DNA of 64,000 nucleotides from Halalkalicoccus jeotgali B3 (GTDB lineage: Archaea; Halobacteriota; Halobacteria; Halobacteriales; Halalkalicoccaceae): the NCBI RefSeq assembly GCF_000196895.1, contig NC_014299.1, positions 62,001-126,000 on the forward strand, written 5' to 3'. The notes beneath the pieces are model-generated. The model was not told the origin of the DNA. It saw nothing but the letters and a program-made list of their open reading frames with translations, and did not search any database. Positions 35,867-44,937 of the stretch are shown piece after piece. Both the position numbers and the translations under genes were made by a program. Numbering within the stretch: the stretch's first letter is position 1; the number at the start of each line of letters is the position of its first letter.

Positions 35867-36433
35867 TTAGCTAGCAGGATTTCCTGGCCCATCGTCGTCT
35901 TCGACAGCTCCAAGGATCATAAGAATCCGATTTACGAATTCCTCAGTTGTGAGATCGCCGAACAGACACTCACGCAGCCACTCCACATCCAGGTAGAGTG
36001 CGGCCCGCCGGACGTCGCACTCATCATAGAGAGCGAATTTGAACTCCTCAACCGCTTCGAAGAACTCATCAACGTTCGCCTCACGAATCGCTCGGTTGAA
36101 CGCAGGGACCAGGGCTCGTAATTCCTCAGCGAGAATGTCCTCATCAGTCGTCTCAACGATGAGACTGAGTTTGAGTGTCCCTTCGTGGAACCTGAGGTCT
36201 TTCACGGAGAGGACGTCGCTGTTGAGCTCGAACTCCTCGCGATCGAATCCAGGGATTCCATCGTACTCATCGTCCTCTTCCTTTTCTTCCTCGTCTTCGT
36301 GCTTTGTGTGCCCGTTCTTTTCTGATTTCGTGTGGTCGTCCTCGCTGTCGTGTGCTGAACTAATGCTGGAATAGCCAACGAGGGTAGTTGTGAGCAGGCC
36401 GCCGGTTCCGATGAGCATCTGTCGACGCTTCAT
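35867..36433 (-). CDS. Tat-exported acidic protein, DUF8159-like
   Basis: 188 residues. The N-terminus MKRRQMLIGTGGLLTTTLVG is a Tat-type signal (RRxxL, hydrophobic segment), followed by a His/Lys/Glu-rich linker and a 110-residue domain ending LMILGAVEDDDG. The domain (VKDLRFHEGTLKLSL; VPAFNRAI; ALYLDVEWLRECLFGDLTTEEFVNRIL) resembles haloarchaeal DUF8159-type secreted proteins of unknown role. No lipobox Cys is seen, so it may be released or retained by its signal. The ATG at 36433 is preferred over a TTG two codons upstream. It stands alone in the gene-poor zone. Confidence 0.72.
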   Translation of the reverse strand: MKRRQMLIGTGGLLTTTLVGYSSISSAHDSEDDHTKSEKNGHTKHEDEEEKEEDDEYDGIPGFDREEFELNSDVLSVKDLRFHEGTLKLSLIVETTDEDILAEELRALVPAFNRAIREANVDEFFEAVEEFKFALYDECDVRRAALYLDVEWLRECLFGDLTTEEFVNRILMILGAVEDDDGPGNPAS

Positions 36434-37410
36434 ACCCAACCTATCAATCTACGTATATATAATTTTTCTGGTGGTAAAAAGATAGAATTATATGTATAAC
36501 GAATAGCGCCATTGGTGAGCGGTCGAAGAACTAGAGAAGTGAAGGGAAGTACCTTGTGCAACAATCAACTTGCTATGAATGGATTGTTGCACAAGGCTGG
36601 AGGAAGGAAAGACTGATAAAGATAATAGATTCGTCATATCATGGTAGATTTAATAGTTAGCAAGATGCTACTGGTTGATAGGGTCCACGCCCAAATGAGA
36701 GTGGAGGACTGAGGCCATAGTTGACTCCTGCACTCCACTGCGGTTGCTCAGGCGTGGATACCCTTTCTCCAGAACCCACCCAGGGACTGAATTGTAGCAC
36801 CTGGGGTGAGGATCTAGAGCAGAGAGTATCCACGCCTGTGCATGTACTAGTAGCACTCACGGGAATATATATCGTTTGAATCTGGTCGCAGCGACATAAC
36901 CTTACGAAGTATTTATCTATTTGAAAGACAGGAAGAGATCTCAAAACACTCGTTACTATCCTACTAACTAACATCTATCCGTGACTACTTTTCTATGGGA
37001 GAGGCACCCTCTCCCGCTCCCGGCTACGGCCTCAGGGCCGGGAGCCTGCGTTTCACACTTCGTCGGTTAGACGCTGTAAAACTCAGTTGAACGATATGGT
37101 ACAAGGGAAAAACAAGAGTCGATTCCTCGAGCAGCGTGATTCACCTGTGGAACCACCTCTCTCACCTGGCGGCAGATCACGCCTCCCCCGCGCCGAAGCA
37201 CCGACGGTACCCTTCGCGAAGTGATACTCCTCTTTCTCTTCGCTTTCACTCAGCATCTGATTACTCCCTGCGTTGCGAGTATATTGCTCGAAGAACAGTC
37301 CGATCATCTCGCGAAGAAGCAACATCACCCGTCGACTAATGTGTGAAGTTTTCCGAGTTGGGCGATCAGTCCCTCGGAGGCGTCAGTTACCCGTGTCGAC
37401 GTCTGCCCGC
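36434..37410. other. Intergenic region with paired hairpins and a 13-base inverted repeat
   Basis: No supported gene in 977 bases. Contents: palindromic element 2 (36552-36596); a 13-base inverted repeat CAGGCGTGGATAC (36749-36761) and GTATCCACGCCTG (36826-36838) 64 bases apart; and two adjacent hairpins at 36997-37045, GGGAGAGG-CAC-CCTCTCCC then GCTCCCGGC..GCCGGGAGC. The double hairpin could be a terminator or the structured end of an inserted element. The rest, to the winged-helix gene, shows only short Ser/Arg-rich open stretches. Confidence 0.5.
36552..36596. repeat. Palindromic element 2, CCTTGTGCAACAATC inverted repeat
   Basis: Perfect 15-base inverted repeat CCTTGTGCAACAATC (36552-36566) and GATTGTTGCACAAGG (36582-36596), with a 15-base interior. 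It shares the 11-base core CCTTGTGCAAC with element 1 at 34528 and element 3 at 38976, while the interior differs. Confidence 0.7.
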
Positions 37411-37692
37411 TCAGTCGTCCTCAAGAAGTGCGTGCCCCTCGTCAGTCAGCGTGTAGATAATCGCTGGAATCCCGGTCTCATGTTCGCCAACGTACTGGGT
37501 GCCAACTGGCGTAATGAGGTCCCACGAGTCAAGCATCGAGAGCTGATAGTGTTTGCTTCCCTCCGGGATCTCGGCCCGATCACGAATCTCACTTGAACGG
37601 AGTTCGTCGTGTTCAGCAAGCACTTCGAGGATCCGATAGCGATCGTCTGTCAGCGCAGCCTGAAATTCCTCAATGGTTGTCGGTTGTTGCAT
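37411..37692 (-). CDS. Winged-helix DNA-binding protein
   Basis: 93 residues: TDDRYRILEVLAEHDELRSSEIRDRAEIPEGSKHYQLSMLDSWDLITPVG and a wing IIYTLTDEGHALLEDD. This is a MarR/ArsR-like winged helix of the short haloarchaeal type; the ligand and target are unknown. Confidence 0.82.
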   Translation of the reverse strand: MQQPTTIEEFQAALTDDRYRILEVLAEHDELRSSEIRDRAEIPEGSKHYQLSMLDSWDLITPVGTQYVGEHETGIPAIIYTLTDEGHALLEDD

Positions 37693-37988
37693 ATTGATCT
37701 GCTTGGTGTTGGTGTGCTTCGATTTTACTCAATTACTGCAAATAAGGTACACCGATCTAATCAGTATTTCTCTTTTAATCGTGTACATAGTCGGGTACTC
37801 AATTAGAAATAGAAGTGTGGCGCATAGCAATTCAAATACCATCGCTTAGGGGAAGCTCTGTCTGAGGAAGTATGGCACCGCCGAGACTGCCCGTACTTTT
37901 GGTCGTCGCCGCTGAAGGAGGCCGTCCACTCGTCGGATCGATACAATAGCGTTATACCTCTCAGTTATTGTAGACTCCCCAACGGCAC

Positions 37989-38357
37989 ATGACTTCGTCT
38001 TCGCCACCCTCGGATTCTGCGGTACTCTCGCCGCTGTCACTGGATACGGTCTTGGAACTCTTAGCCAACCAACGCAGGCGGTTTGCACTCTACTCACTGC
38101 TCACTGCCGATGGTTCGTCCGTCGAATTCGAGCCACTGATTGAGGACGTTGCGACGCTTGAGGCAGCGCTCACGGAGGACGCGCTCACTCGCGAGCGGTA
38201 TCAGGACGTTGCAGCGGATCTCTACCAGTGGCATCTCCCAGTGCTTGACGACGTAGGTATCATCGACTATGACCCCCGGCAGGACCTCATACGCGTGTTT
38301 GAGGATTCATGTCTTCGCAAATGGACACTCCGTGTGCAGCAGGACGAATTCTTGTAG
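37989..38357 (+). CDS. DUF7344-type winged-helix protein
   Basis: 122 residues: LDTVLELLANQRRRFALYSLLTADGSSVEFEPLIEDVATLEAAL, then YQWHLPVLDDVGIIDYDPRQDLIRV. This N-R-R-R-x-x-L-Y start with a HxHLPxLDxxGxxxYD second half is the pattern of the haloarchaeal DUF7344 domain, predicted to bind DNA. It converges with a small membrane protein ten bases away. Confidence 0.8.
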   Translation: MTSSSPPSDSAVLSPLSLDTVLELLANQRRRFALYSLLTADGSSVEFEPLIEDVATLEAALTEDALTRERYQDVAADLYQWHLPVLDDVGIIDYDPRQDLIRVFEDSCLRKWTLRVQQDEFL

Positions 38358-38367
38358 TTCGAGCGTT

Positions 38368-38565
38368 CTAGGAGACGCAGTAGACGCCAGTGATACACGC
38401 AGCAATCGCCACTACGACGGCCAGCGTACTGAAGATGGCGTATACGCCGACGGCGATACTAACGATGGTCACCAGTCCGGTGAGCACTGAGGGTTGTCGC
38501 GTAATGCGTTCGCGCTGACGTCGTTGTTCGTGTTCCAGTTCGGCTCGTGTTTGAGGTCGTTGCAT
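38368..38565 (-). CDS. Small two-helix membrane protein
   Basis: 65 residues from the ATG at 38565 (MQRPQTRAELEHEQRRQRER), with a charged N-terminus and two hydrophobic segments (TGLVTIVSIAVGVYAIFS and LAVVVAIAACITGVYC). Longer in-frame starts add a Ser/Arg-rich stretch that does not look translated. No family is recognised. It is convergent with the DUF7344 gene. Confidence 0.55.
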   Translation of the reverse strand: MQRPQTRAELEHEQRRQRERITRQPSVLTGLVTIVSIAVGVYAIFSTLAVVVAIAACITGVYCVS

Positions 38566-39256
38566 TGGATGTCGGGGTATTGCCCGAGTACGACGGAGAG
38601 ATGTCTCTCCGGGCCCCGAGTGCTTGCTGTGGTCAGGTACCGACCGCCCAGAAGACGTGATCAACCACGAACGGCAAGTCAGCACCGTCTCTATAGTGCT
38701 GACTGCATTATGGCCGTTAGAACACGCGCCAGACGTTTCCCACTATGTGGTAGGGGGAGAGAATGGCGCGATGGGACGTCGAAAACGCGGCCGGATAGTG
38801 CATGCATTGATGGAATCAACGCGTGAATCCGGCCATCGGGGAGTGCCCGATCGTGACCGGACCTAGCGTCGATTGAAGAACGCGAGTGGTCCGAGCATGG
38901 TTGTGTATCCGCTCACGACTGTGTAGTCAATAGTTATAAAATTATTTGAGAATGGATAGCATTAGTCAGACAGAACCTTGTGCAACAAAACGCTTCTTAG
39001 ACGTGAGGTGTTGTACAAAATCTACCATTTGACCTCGATTGGGATCCGTGCCACCGTTGGAATGATGAGGACGATTGGCGCGAGCAGTAGGCGTTCGTTG
39101 AATTGAGGGGCTCTTCTCGGCTGCCTCACCTGACCGCTCTATTGGAGTGTAATTCCGCCGACGCGCCGGCAGATAGCTTTCGCTCTACTCTAAAAAGGCA
39201 TTGCTCGTTCAGTCCGGTAGCCCGATTGAGACAATCCTCTACTCCTATGTTGTCTA
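38566..39256. other. Intergenic region with no supported gene
   Basis: 691 bases. It holds an 8-base inverted repeat GGCCGGAT (38789-38796) / ATCCGGCC (38827-38834) and palindromic element 3 at 38976. A short open stretch in the forward direction is not coding-like. Confidence 0.5.
38976..39018. repeat. Palindromic element 3, degenerate copy
   Basis: CCTTGTGCAACA (38976-38987) and TGTTGTACAAAA (39009-39020 region), inverted with mismatches. The core CCTTGTGCAAC is the same as in elements 1 and 2. Confidence 0.5.
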
Positions 39257-39757
39257 TTATTCCTCACTAAACGTCGGGAGGTAGTCCATATTTAGATACT
39301 GAGTCATATCTTGATTTCGACTCGTTACCACGATATAATCCACTTTACTGACGCAGTCCGCCTCACGGACTCGTGTGACAAGTTCGTCAACCTTCTGGAG
39401 CGAAGGGAGGCTGCCGACGGCATACAAGTCGTATGTTCCGATCCCACGCGAGACGTGCCAGAATGGCTGTTCACAAAGAAGCCCGAACGCTTCATGCTTG
39501 GAATCTTTGGTATCTTTTGTAGACACTGCAACACGGAGGATTTCCCACGAGACCGTCTGGGGGTCCACTAGGAAGAATACAGTGGTCAGTTCGATGATCT
39601 TATCAACCCGGTATCTGACCCCCTCTGGACTCATTTCGTATCCCATTTCCGCTAAGGTGTCCGTGATCTCGGAATAGGGGACTCGTGGATTCTCCGCGAG
39701 TGCACGAAGAATTATCCCGTCAATATCGTCAAACGACTCGAATGTCTGTTTCGCCAT
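39257..39757 (-). CDS. Lrp/AsnC-like transcriptional regulator
   Basis: 166 residues. A helix-turn-helix lies at about residues 10-60 (DDIDGIILRALAENPRVPYSEITDTLAEMGYEMSPEGVRYRVDKI), followed by an RAM-like ligand-binding domain (FHV-type strands, SLPSLQKVDELV). It is divergent from the peptide ABC operon with a 234-base gap, so it is the likely regulator. The gap has a TATA-like AAATTATAAG before the operon. Confidence 0.82.
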   Translation of the reverse strand: MAKQTFESFDDIDGIILRALAENPRVPYSEITDTLAEMGYEMSPEGVRYRVDKIIELTTVFFLVDPQTVSWEILRVAVSTKDTKDSKHEAFGLLCEQPFWHVSRGIGTYDLYAVGSLPSLQKVDELVTRVREADCVSKVDYIVVTSRNQDMTQYLNMDYLPTFSEE

Positions 39758-39957
39758 AGGATCTCAATTAGTCCCACTGGCAGCTAAATGGTGTTGGCCT
39801 AACTGATTCCGCCATTCTTCTACTGAGTTTATGATATAACATTGTATCGAACCTGTGAGAGAGTACTTGAGATCTGCATTTGAGGATTTCGGTTATAGAA
39901 TATCCCTTAAAGAGGTGCTCAATTCACTGTATCACAGGCAAATCGTGTATGTATAGT

Positions 39958-39968
39958 AAAATTATAAG
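39958..39968 (+). promoter_or_regulatory. TATA-like box before the ABC-transporter operon
   Basis: AAAATTATAAG; TTATAA at 39962-39967 is 25-30 bases before the ATG at 39992, the spacing of haloarchaeal leaderless promoters. Confidence 0.5.
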
Positions 39969-39991
39969 TAGTAGTAGCATTACACCTAAAT

Positions 39992-41641
39992 ATGCGACAC
40001 GTTACCAAAAGTCGTCGAAGCGTACTACAAAGCACTGCAGGGGCTATGGGTGGAGTATCACTTGCCTTGGCTGGTTGTTTAGGTGGAAGCAGCGAGGAGG
40101 GTGCTGTCGAACCCATCGAACTCATCGTAACGACCGAGGATTACGATCCGATTCGGTACGAGTTCGGCAACCTTATCGCCGAAAACTGGCGTGAACTAGG
40201 ATTTGAGGTCGAAGTCACCCCACTAGCGTGGAATACGATCGTCTCACGAACGTTTGACGAGCAGAATTTCGACACGTTTACGCTAAACTGGGCCGGTCGT
40301 GCCGCGCGGCTGGATCCAGACGTATTCTGCTACTCACTCCATCATTCCTCTCAGACTGATCAGGGAGGCAACAATATGGTGAACTACGAAAGTTCTGAGT
40401 ACGACGAATATGCAGAGGCCCAACGGAAAGCCTACGATGAAAACGAGCGGCAGGAGGCGGTCATGCAATGCCAAGAACTCTTCGCCGAAGACCAGCCTCG
40501 GACGCCTATCGCAAATCAGACACAGGCGATGCCATACCTTGAGGCTCGCTTTGACGATATTGTCAATATGATGGGCGAGGGACTGATGTCCTTTTGGACG
40601 GCGGTTGATTCCATGCCGGCAAATGGAGTTGAGCAGATCAGTCTTGGCTACCCCTCAGACGTCAATAACCTCAATCCGGTTGATGGGACGGCGAGTCACG
40701 ACACGCAGACGATGCGGCTTATCTACGACAAACTCGTTCGGATCGATCAGGAGGGGATGGCGACCAATTGGCTCGCTGAGGATGTTACAGTGGTTGACGA
40801 TACCACAATCAGAGCGACGATTCGTGATGGTCACCAGTGGCACGACGGGGAGGATCTGACGGTTGAGGACGTGAAGTTTTCCTTTGATTACTTAAATGAA
40901 TATTCGTCTCTCCTCAGCTCGTTCATGGGTCCTTTAGAATCTACCGAAATTATCGACGAACGGACAGTCGAATTCACGCTGTCGGACTCGTTTGCGCCGT
41001 TCATTCCGGTTGGACTAGGTCAGGTCTTCATCATCCCTCAGCACATCTGGGAGAATATCCCCGAGGACCTGGATGGCGTCTCGGAGCCGGTTGGATGGGA
41101 GAATCCCGAACCCGTCGGGAGTGGCCCGTTCGAATTTGTCAGCTGGAATCGAGATGAACAGATGGTTCTCCAAGCGAATCAGAACCACTTTCATACGCCG
41201 AACATTCCAGAGCTTATCAAGATCCCCGGGGCCGACATGCAGAGTCTAGTGCGGCTCCTCGAAGATGAGTCGCTTGACATGATTGGGTGGGTGCCGGGTC
41301 CTGACACTGTCAACCGTCTCGATTCCGAAATTGATCATGTCACCATTAGCTCGATTGATAGCCACAATTGGTACCATATCAACTACCAGCTTGAACGTCC
41401 CCCGTTCGACGATGTCGCGGTCAGACACGCACTTGCAGACGCGATTCCGAAACAGGACATTGTTGACATCGTGATGGACGGTATGGGGACGGTGACCCAC
41501 ACATTCATGGCCGCTGTCAATGACTTCTGGCATAATCCCGACGTCAGAGAGTTCGGGAATGATCTCGGAAGGGCACAAATTACGCTCGAAGAAGCCGGCT
41601 ACACGCTTGAAAACGGTCGGCTCTATTACCCGGAGGAGTAA
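39992..41641 (+). CDS. Extracellular peptide-type (family 5) solute-binding lipoprotein, apparently circularly permuted
   Basis: 549 residues. Signal: twin Arg (SRRSVLQS) and lipobox LAGC (C29). The region at about residues 40-205 reads like the C-terminal part of a family-5 binding protein (ENWRELGFEVEVTPLAWNTI; FDTFTLNWAGRAARLDPDVF; CQELFAEDQPRTPIA). The region 212-549 reads like the N-terminal and middle parts (EQISLGYPSDVNNLNPV; DGHQWHDGEDLTVEDVKFSFDYLN; VGSGPFEFVSWNR; EEAGYTLENGRLY). The usual order is the reverse, so the protein looks circularly permuted. It is first in an operon with two permeases and two ATPases. The ligand is unknown, most likely a peptide or amide. Confidence 0.82.
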   Translation: MRHVTKSRRSVLQSTAGAMGGVSLALAGCLGGSSEEGAVEPIELIVTTEDYDPIRYEFGNLIAENWRELGFEVEVTPLAWNTIVSRTFDEQNFDTFTLNWAGRAARLDPDVFCYSLHHSSQTDQGGNNMVNYESSEYDEYAEAQRKAYDENERQEAVMQCQELFAEDQPRTPIANQTQAMPYLEARFDDIVNMMGEGLMSFWTAVDSMPANGVEQISLGYPSDVNNLNPVDGTASHDTQTMRLIYDKLVRIDQEGMATNWLAEDVTVVDDTTIRATIRDGHQWHDGEDLTVEDVKFSFDYLNEYSSLLSSFMGPLESTEIIDERTVEFTLSDSFAPFIPVGLGQVFIIPQHIWENIPEDLDGVSEPVGWENPEPVGSGPFEFVSWNRDEQMVLQANQNHFHTPNIPELIKIPGADMQSLVRLLEDESLDMIGWVPGPDTVNRLDSEIDHVTISSIDSHNWYHINYQLERPPFDDVAVRHALADAIPKQDIVDIVMDGMGTVTHTFMAAVNDFWHNPDVREFGNDLGRAQITLEEAGYTLENGRLYYPEE

Positions 41642-41749
41642 CTTGAGGAGAACGTATTCACCTTCCCTTTGGCGAACGAGAGATGCGCCACTACCAGTCG
41701 GACGGCACTGGCAGTGTTATCATCTGAATTTACGGGGGTACGATCGATA

Positions 41750-42727
41750 ATGGGGCTTCAAGAATTCGTTGTTCGGCGTATCGCCCAGCTAGTTTTCACT
41801 TTCTGGGTATTCGTCACGATGCTCTTCGTCCTGTTTAGGGCCGCACCGGGCGATCCGACTTCAATGTATGTCACCCAAGGGATGTCCGCAGAGGCACGTG
41901 CGGCAACGATTAGACGCCTCGGATTAGATCAACCGCTCCACCAGCAGTACATCGACTACATCGGCCAGTTGCTTACAGGCGAATTCGGGACCTCGTTTCG
42001 GTACAACGAACCGGTATGGGATATTCTCGTCGTAAAGTTCTGGAACACGGTCATTCTGATGGGATCGGCGCTATTGCTAGCGTACGTACTTGGCATCACG
42101 TTTGGCGCTTTGCTAGGATGGTACCGTGGATCGTCGTTCGAGCGTGGCGGAATTATCGTCGCACTGATGGCCCGCTCCTCGCCAGAGTTTTGGACAGGTA
42201 TTATCATCCTCTCGATCTTCTCATTCGGACTTGGCCTGTTCCCCTCGGGGGGAATGCGTGCCGTCGGAACGCAACCTGATAGCTTCATGGCGAGGTACCT
42301 CGCTTGGGACTTTGTTTATCACATGATCTTACCGATGCTCGCCGGCGCCATCTACTACATGGCAACCCCAATGCTGCTGATGCGAAACACGATGCTTGAT
42401 GTTCTGAAGGCTGATTTCATCGAAATAAAGAAGGCGGAAGGTCTCTCCGAGCGCCGGATCCTGTTCCGACACGCTGCGAGGAACTCTGTGTTGCCCCTCG
42501 TCACGATCATCGCTATCGTCTCCGGAACGGCGATCGGTGGTTCTCTGATAATCGAGACAGTATTCAATTGGCCTGGAATGGGCCGTGAAATGGTTGAGTC
42601 AATCAGTTACAATGACTACCCCGTCGCTATGGGGACGTTCTTTCTCATGGGATCGGTGGTTATCATTATGAACTTCTTCGCCGATCTCGCTTACGGCTAC
42701 CTTGATCCGCGGGTACAGTATGATTGA
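41750..42727 (+). CDS. ABC transporter permease, DppB type
   Basis: 325 residues with about six hydrophobic segments. The N-terminus RRIAQLVFTFWVFVTMLFVLFRAAPGDP and the loop EIKKAEGLSERRILFRHAARNSVLP (EAA motif) match dipeptide-transport permeases. The start at 41750 (MGLQEF) is preferred over an earlier ATG; a GGGGG run lies upstream. Confidence 0.9.
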   Translation: MGLQEFVVRRIAQLVFTFWVFVTMLFVLFRAAPGDPTSMYVTQGMSAEARAATIRRLGLDQPLHQQYIDYIGQLLTGEFGTSFRYNEPVWDILVVKFWNTVILMGSALLLAYVLGITFGALLGWYRGSSFERGGIIVALMARSSPEFWTGIIILSIFSFGLGLFPSGGMRAVGTQPDSFMARYLAWDFVYHMILPMLAGAIYYMATPMLLMRNTMLDVLKADFIEIKKAEGLSERRILFRHAARNSVLPLVTIIAIVSGTAIGGSLIIETVFNWPGMGREMVESISYNDYPVAMGTFFLMGSVVIIMNFFADLAYGYLDPRVQYD

Positions 42728-42816
42728 GAGAACACCAGATAGATCACATATGATATTGAAAATAGCACACACGACAGGGCGAACAAACCCCGAAACGACG
42801 ATTAAGAGGTGTAGCA

Positions 42817-43761
42817 ATGGGAACTGACGGTAATCAGACCGAAGTTCTCAACTCCCAGCCCGGGACCTCGCATAGGTTCACAGTGACTGATCGACTCAGC
42901 AAACAGTTATCTGAAATCACCGGATTGCTACGCGCCAACCGGATGGGACAAATTGGGGTGACCCTTCTCTTCGTCTTCGTACTAATGGGTCTATTTGGTC
43001 GATATCTTGCCCCTCACGATCCAAATGCGATCAACCGTGCTGCTGACGGTTCCGCTCTTCGGCTCATGGAACCATCTCTCACACATCCGCTGGGAACGAC
43101 AAACCTTGGTCGTGATGTCGCGTCGCAAGTTCTCGTTGGTGCTCGAGTATCGCTGCTTATCGGCTTTCTTGCCGCATTCGTTTCCGTATTCATCGGCGTG
43201 AATATCGGACTCATCAGCGGGTACTTCGGCGGCTGGGTCGACGATGGACTGATGCGTCTAGCAGATATCGCGTACGGATTGCCCTTCCTCCCATTCGTCC
43301 TCGTACTTGTGTTTCTCTTGGGACCGAGTCTCTGGAGTATCGTTATTGTTATTAGTCTGATTCTTTGGCGCTCGACGGCCCGGGTAATACGATCGCAGGT
43401 TCTCAGCCACAAACAGCGTCCGTACGTTGAGTCAGCGCGGGCTATCGGTGCGAGCGACCTTCGGATTATGTATCGCCATATTCTCCCGAATGTACTTCCG
43501 CTCGCATTTCTGTATGGCTCGTTCTCGGTTGCGTGGGCGGTCATCGCAGAGGCGAGCATCTCATTTCTCGGCTTCGGTGATCCAAGCATGACGTCATGGG
43601 GCCAGATGCTCTTCGATGCCTACACTGCTGGCGCCGTCCGGTTCGCGTGGTGGTGGGTGGTTCCACCGGGAATCTGCATCATGCTGATGGTGATGTCTGT
43701 GTTCTTCATCGGCCGTGCACTTGAACAGTTGACTAATCCAGAACTCCGTCATTCCGAATAA
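42817..43761 (+). CDS. ABC transporter permease, DppC type
   Basis: 314 residues with six predicted membrane segments. The cytosolic EAA loop is YVESARAIGASDLRIMYRHILPNVLP and the start of the domain is GLFGRYLAPHDP. GAGGTG precedes the ATG. It pairs with the DppB-type permease to make the translocation pore. Confidence 0.92.
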   Translation: MGTDGNQTEVLNSQPGTSHRFTVTDRLSKQLSEITGLLRANRMGQIGVTLLFVFVLMGLFGRYLAPHDPNAINRAADGSALRLMEPSLTHPLGTTNLGRDVASQVLVGARVSLLIGFLAAFVSVFIGVNIGLISGYFGGWVDDGLMRLADIAYGLPFLPFVLVLVFLLGPSLWSIVIVISLILWRSTARVIRSQVLSHKQRPYVESARAIGASDLRIMYRHILPNVLPLAFLYGSFSVAWAVIAEASISFLGFGDPSMTSWGQMLFDAYTAGAVRFAWWWVVPPGICIMLMVMSVFFIGRALEQLTNPELRHSE

Positions 43762-43878
43762 AATGAGTATACTCCGAACCGACCGGACGAAATCGTCCGA
43801 CCGAATTCGAGTACAGTCGTGGACGCGCCAACGCGTCTTGAAGAATCCAACACGAGTCCAGCAAGAGGGACCAACCCA

Positions 43879-44937
43879 ATGACGCTGGTACGAATTGATG
43901 GGCTGAAAACGCACTATCAAACGGAGGAAGGGAATGTCGCGGCAGCCGACGGTGTGTCTCTGTCAGTGTCCCCCAACGAAACGCTGGGGCTTGTCGGAGA
44001 GAGCGGTAGCGGCAAGACAACCGTCGCTAAGTCGATTATTCGGCTTCTCCCCGATAACGGCGAGATCGTTGAGGGGACGATCGAGTACGAGGACAGGGAT
44101 ATTACAGAGATGTCGATGAAGGAAGTCCGACGAGAACTCCGCTGGAAGGAAATCTCTATGATCCCGCAAAACGCAATGAACGGGTTTGACCCCGTTCACA
44201 CCGTCTGTAACCAGATCATCGAGGTGATCCAGGCACACGAATCCGACACTTCCAAGGCCGAGGCTCGCAAGCGAGCCGAGGACCTGTTCGAAGAACTCGG
44301 ACTCGACCGGGATCGGATCGACGATTATCCCCACCAATTCTCCGGCGGAATGGCCCAGCGGGCGATGATCGCGCTCGCGCTGGCGGTTAACCCTGCAGTT
44401 GTCCTTGCAGACGAACCAACGACCGCCCTTGACGTAGTAATCCAAGACCGGATTCTGCAGACTATCTCGGAACTTCAAGACGAGTTCGACACCGCGATGA
44501 TCCTGATCACCCACGACATGTCCGTGGTCTCGGAAACCTGCGACAGGATCGCGGTGATGTACGGTGGTCGTGTCGTAGAGTCTGCCGACGCTGATACAAT
44601 TATTAGAAACCCTCGACATCCGTATACACTTGGGCTCAGAAATGCGTTTCCTGACATTACCGCCGATTCTCAAGAATTGATATCCATCCCAGGAACACCA
44701 CCAAATCTCACAGATCCCGATGAAGGATGCCGCTTTGCCCCGCGGTGTCCGTTCGCTGAGGAGCGCTGCTGGGAGGAGACGCCCGAACCAGAAGAGTTCG
44801 GAGACGGGCACGTCGTTGAGTGCCACCGTGCTGATGAGGCTGAAATGCTCCGCAAGGAGGCCAGCAAACGTGAGACGTGGCAGAAACTGCGCAATCAATC
44901 TAAAGAAACTGCCTCGGTTGGAGGTAACAATGAGTGA
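43879..44937 (+). CDS. ABC transporter ATPase, DppD type
   Basis: 352 residues. Walker A is GESGSGKTTVAKS, the signature is QFSGGMAQRAMIA and Walker B is VVLADEPTTALD. The C-terminal oligopeptide extension has CRFAPRCPFAEERC. The ATG at 43879 follows a GAGGGA site; a GTG 20 codons upstream is possible but less supported. It ends overlapping the start of the next ATPase gene by eight bases. Confidence 0.92.
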   Translation: MTLVRIDGLKTHYQTEEGNVAAADGVSLSVSPNETLGLVGESGSGKTTVAKSIIRLLPDNGEIVEGTIEYEDRDITEMSMKEVRRELRWKEISMIPQNAMNGFDPVHTVCNQIIEVIQAHESDTSKAEARKRAEDLFEELGLDRDRIDDYPHQFSGGMAQRAMIALALAVNPAVVLADEPTTALDVVIQDRILQTISELQDEFDTAMILITHDMSVVSETCDRIAVMYGGRVVESADADTIIRNPRHPYTLGLRNAFPDITADSQELISIPGTPPNLTDPDEGCRFAPRCPFAEERCWEETPEPEEFGDGHVVECHRADEAEMLRKEASKRETWQKLRNQSKETASVGGNNE

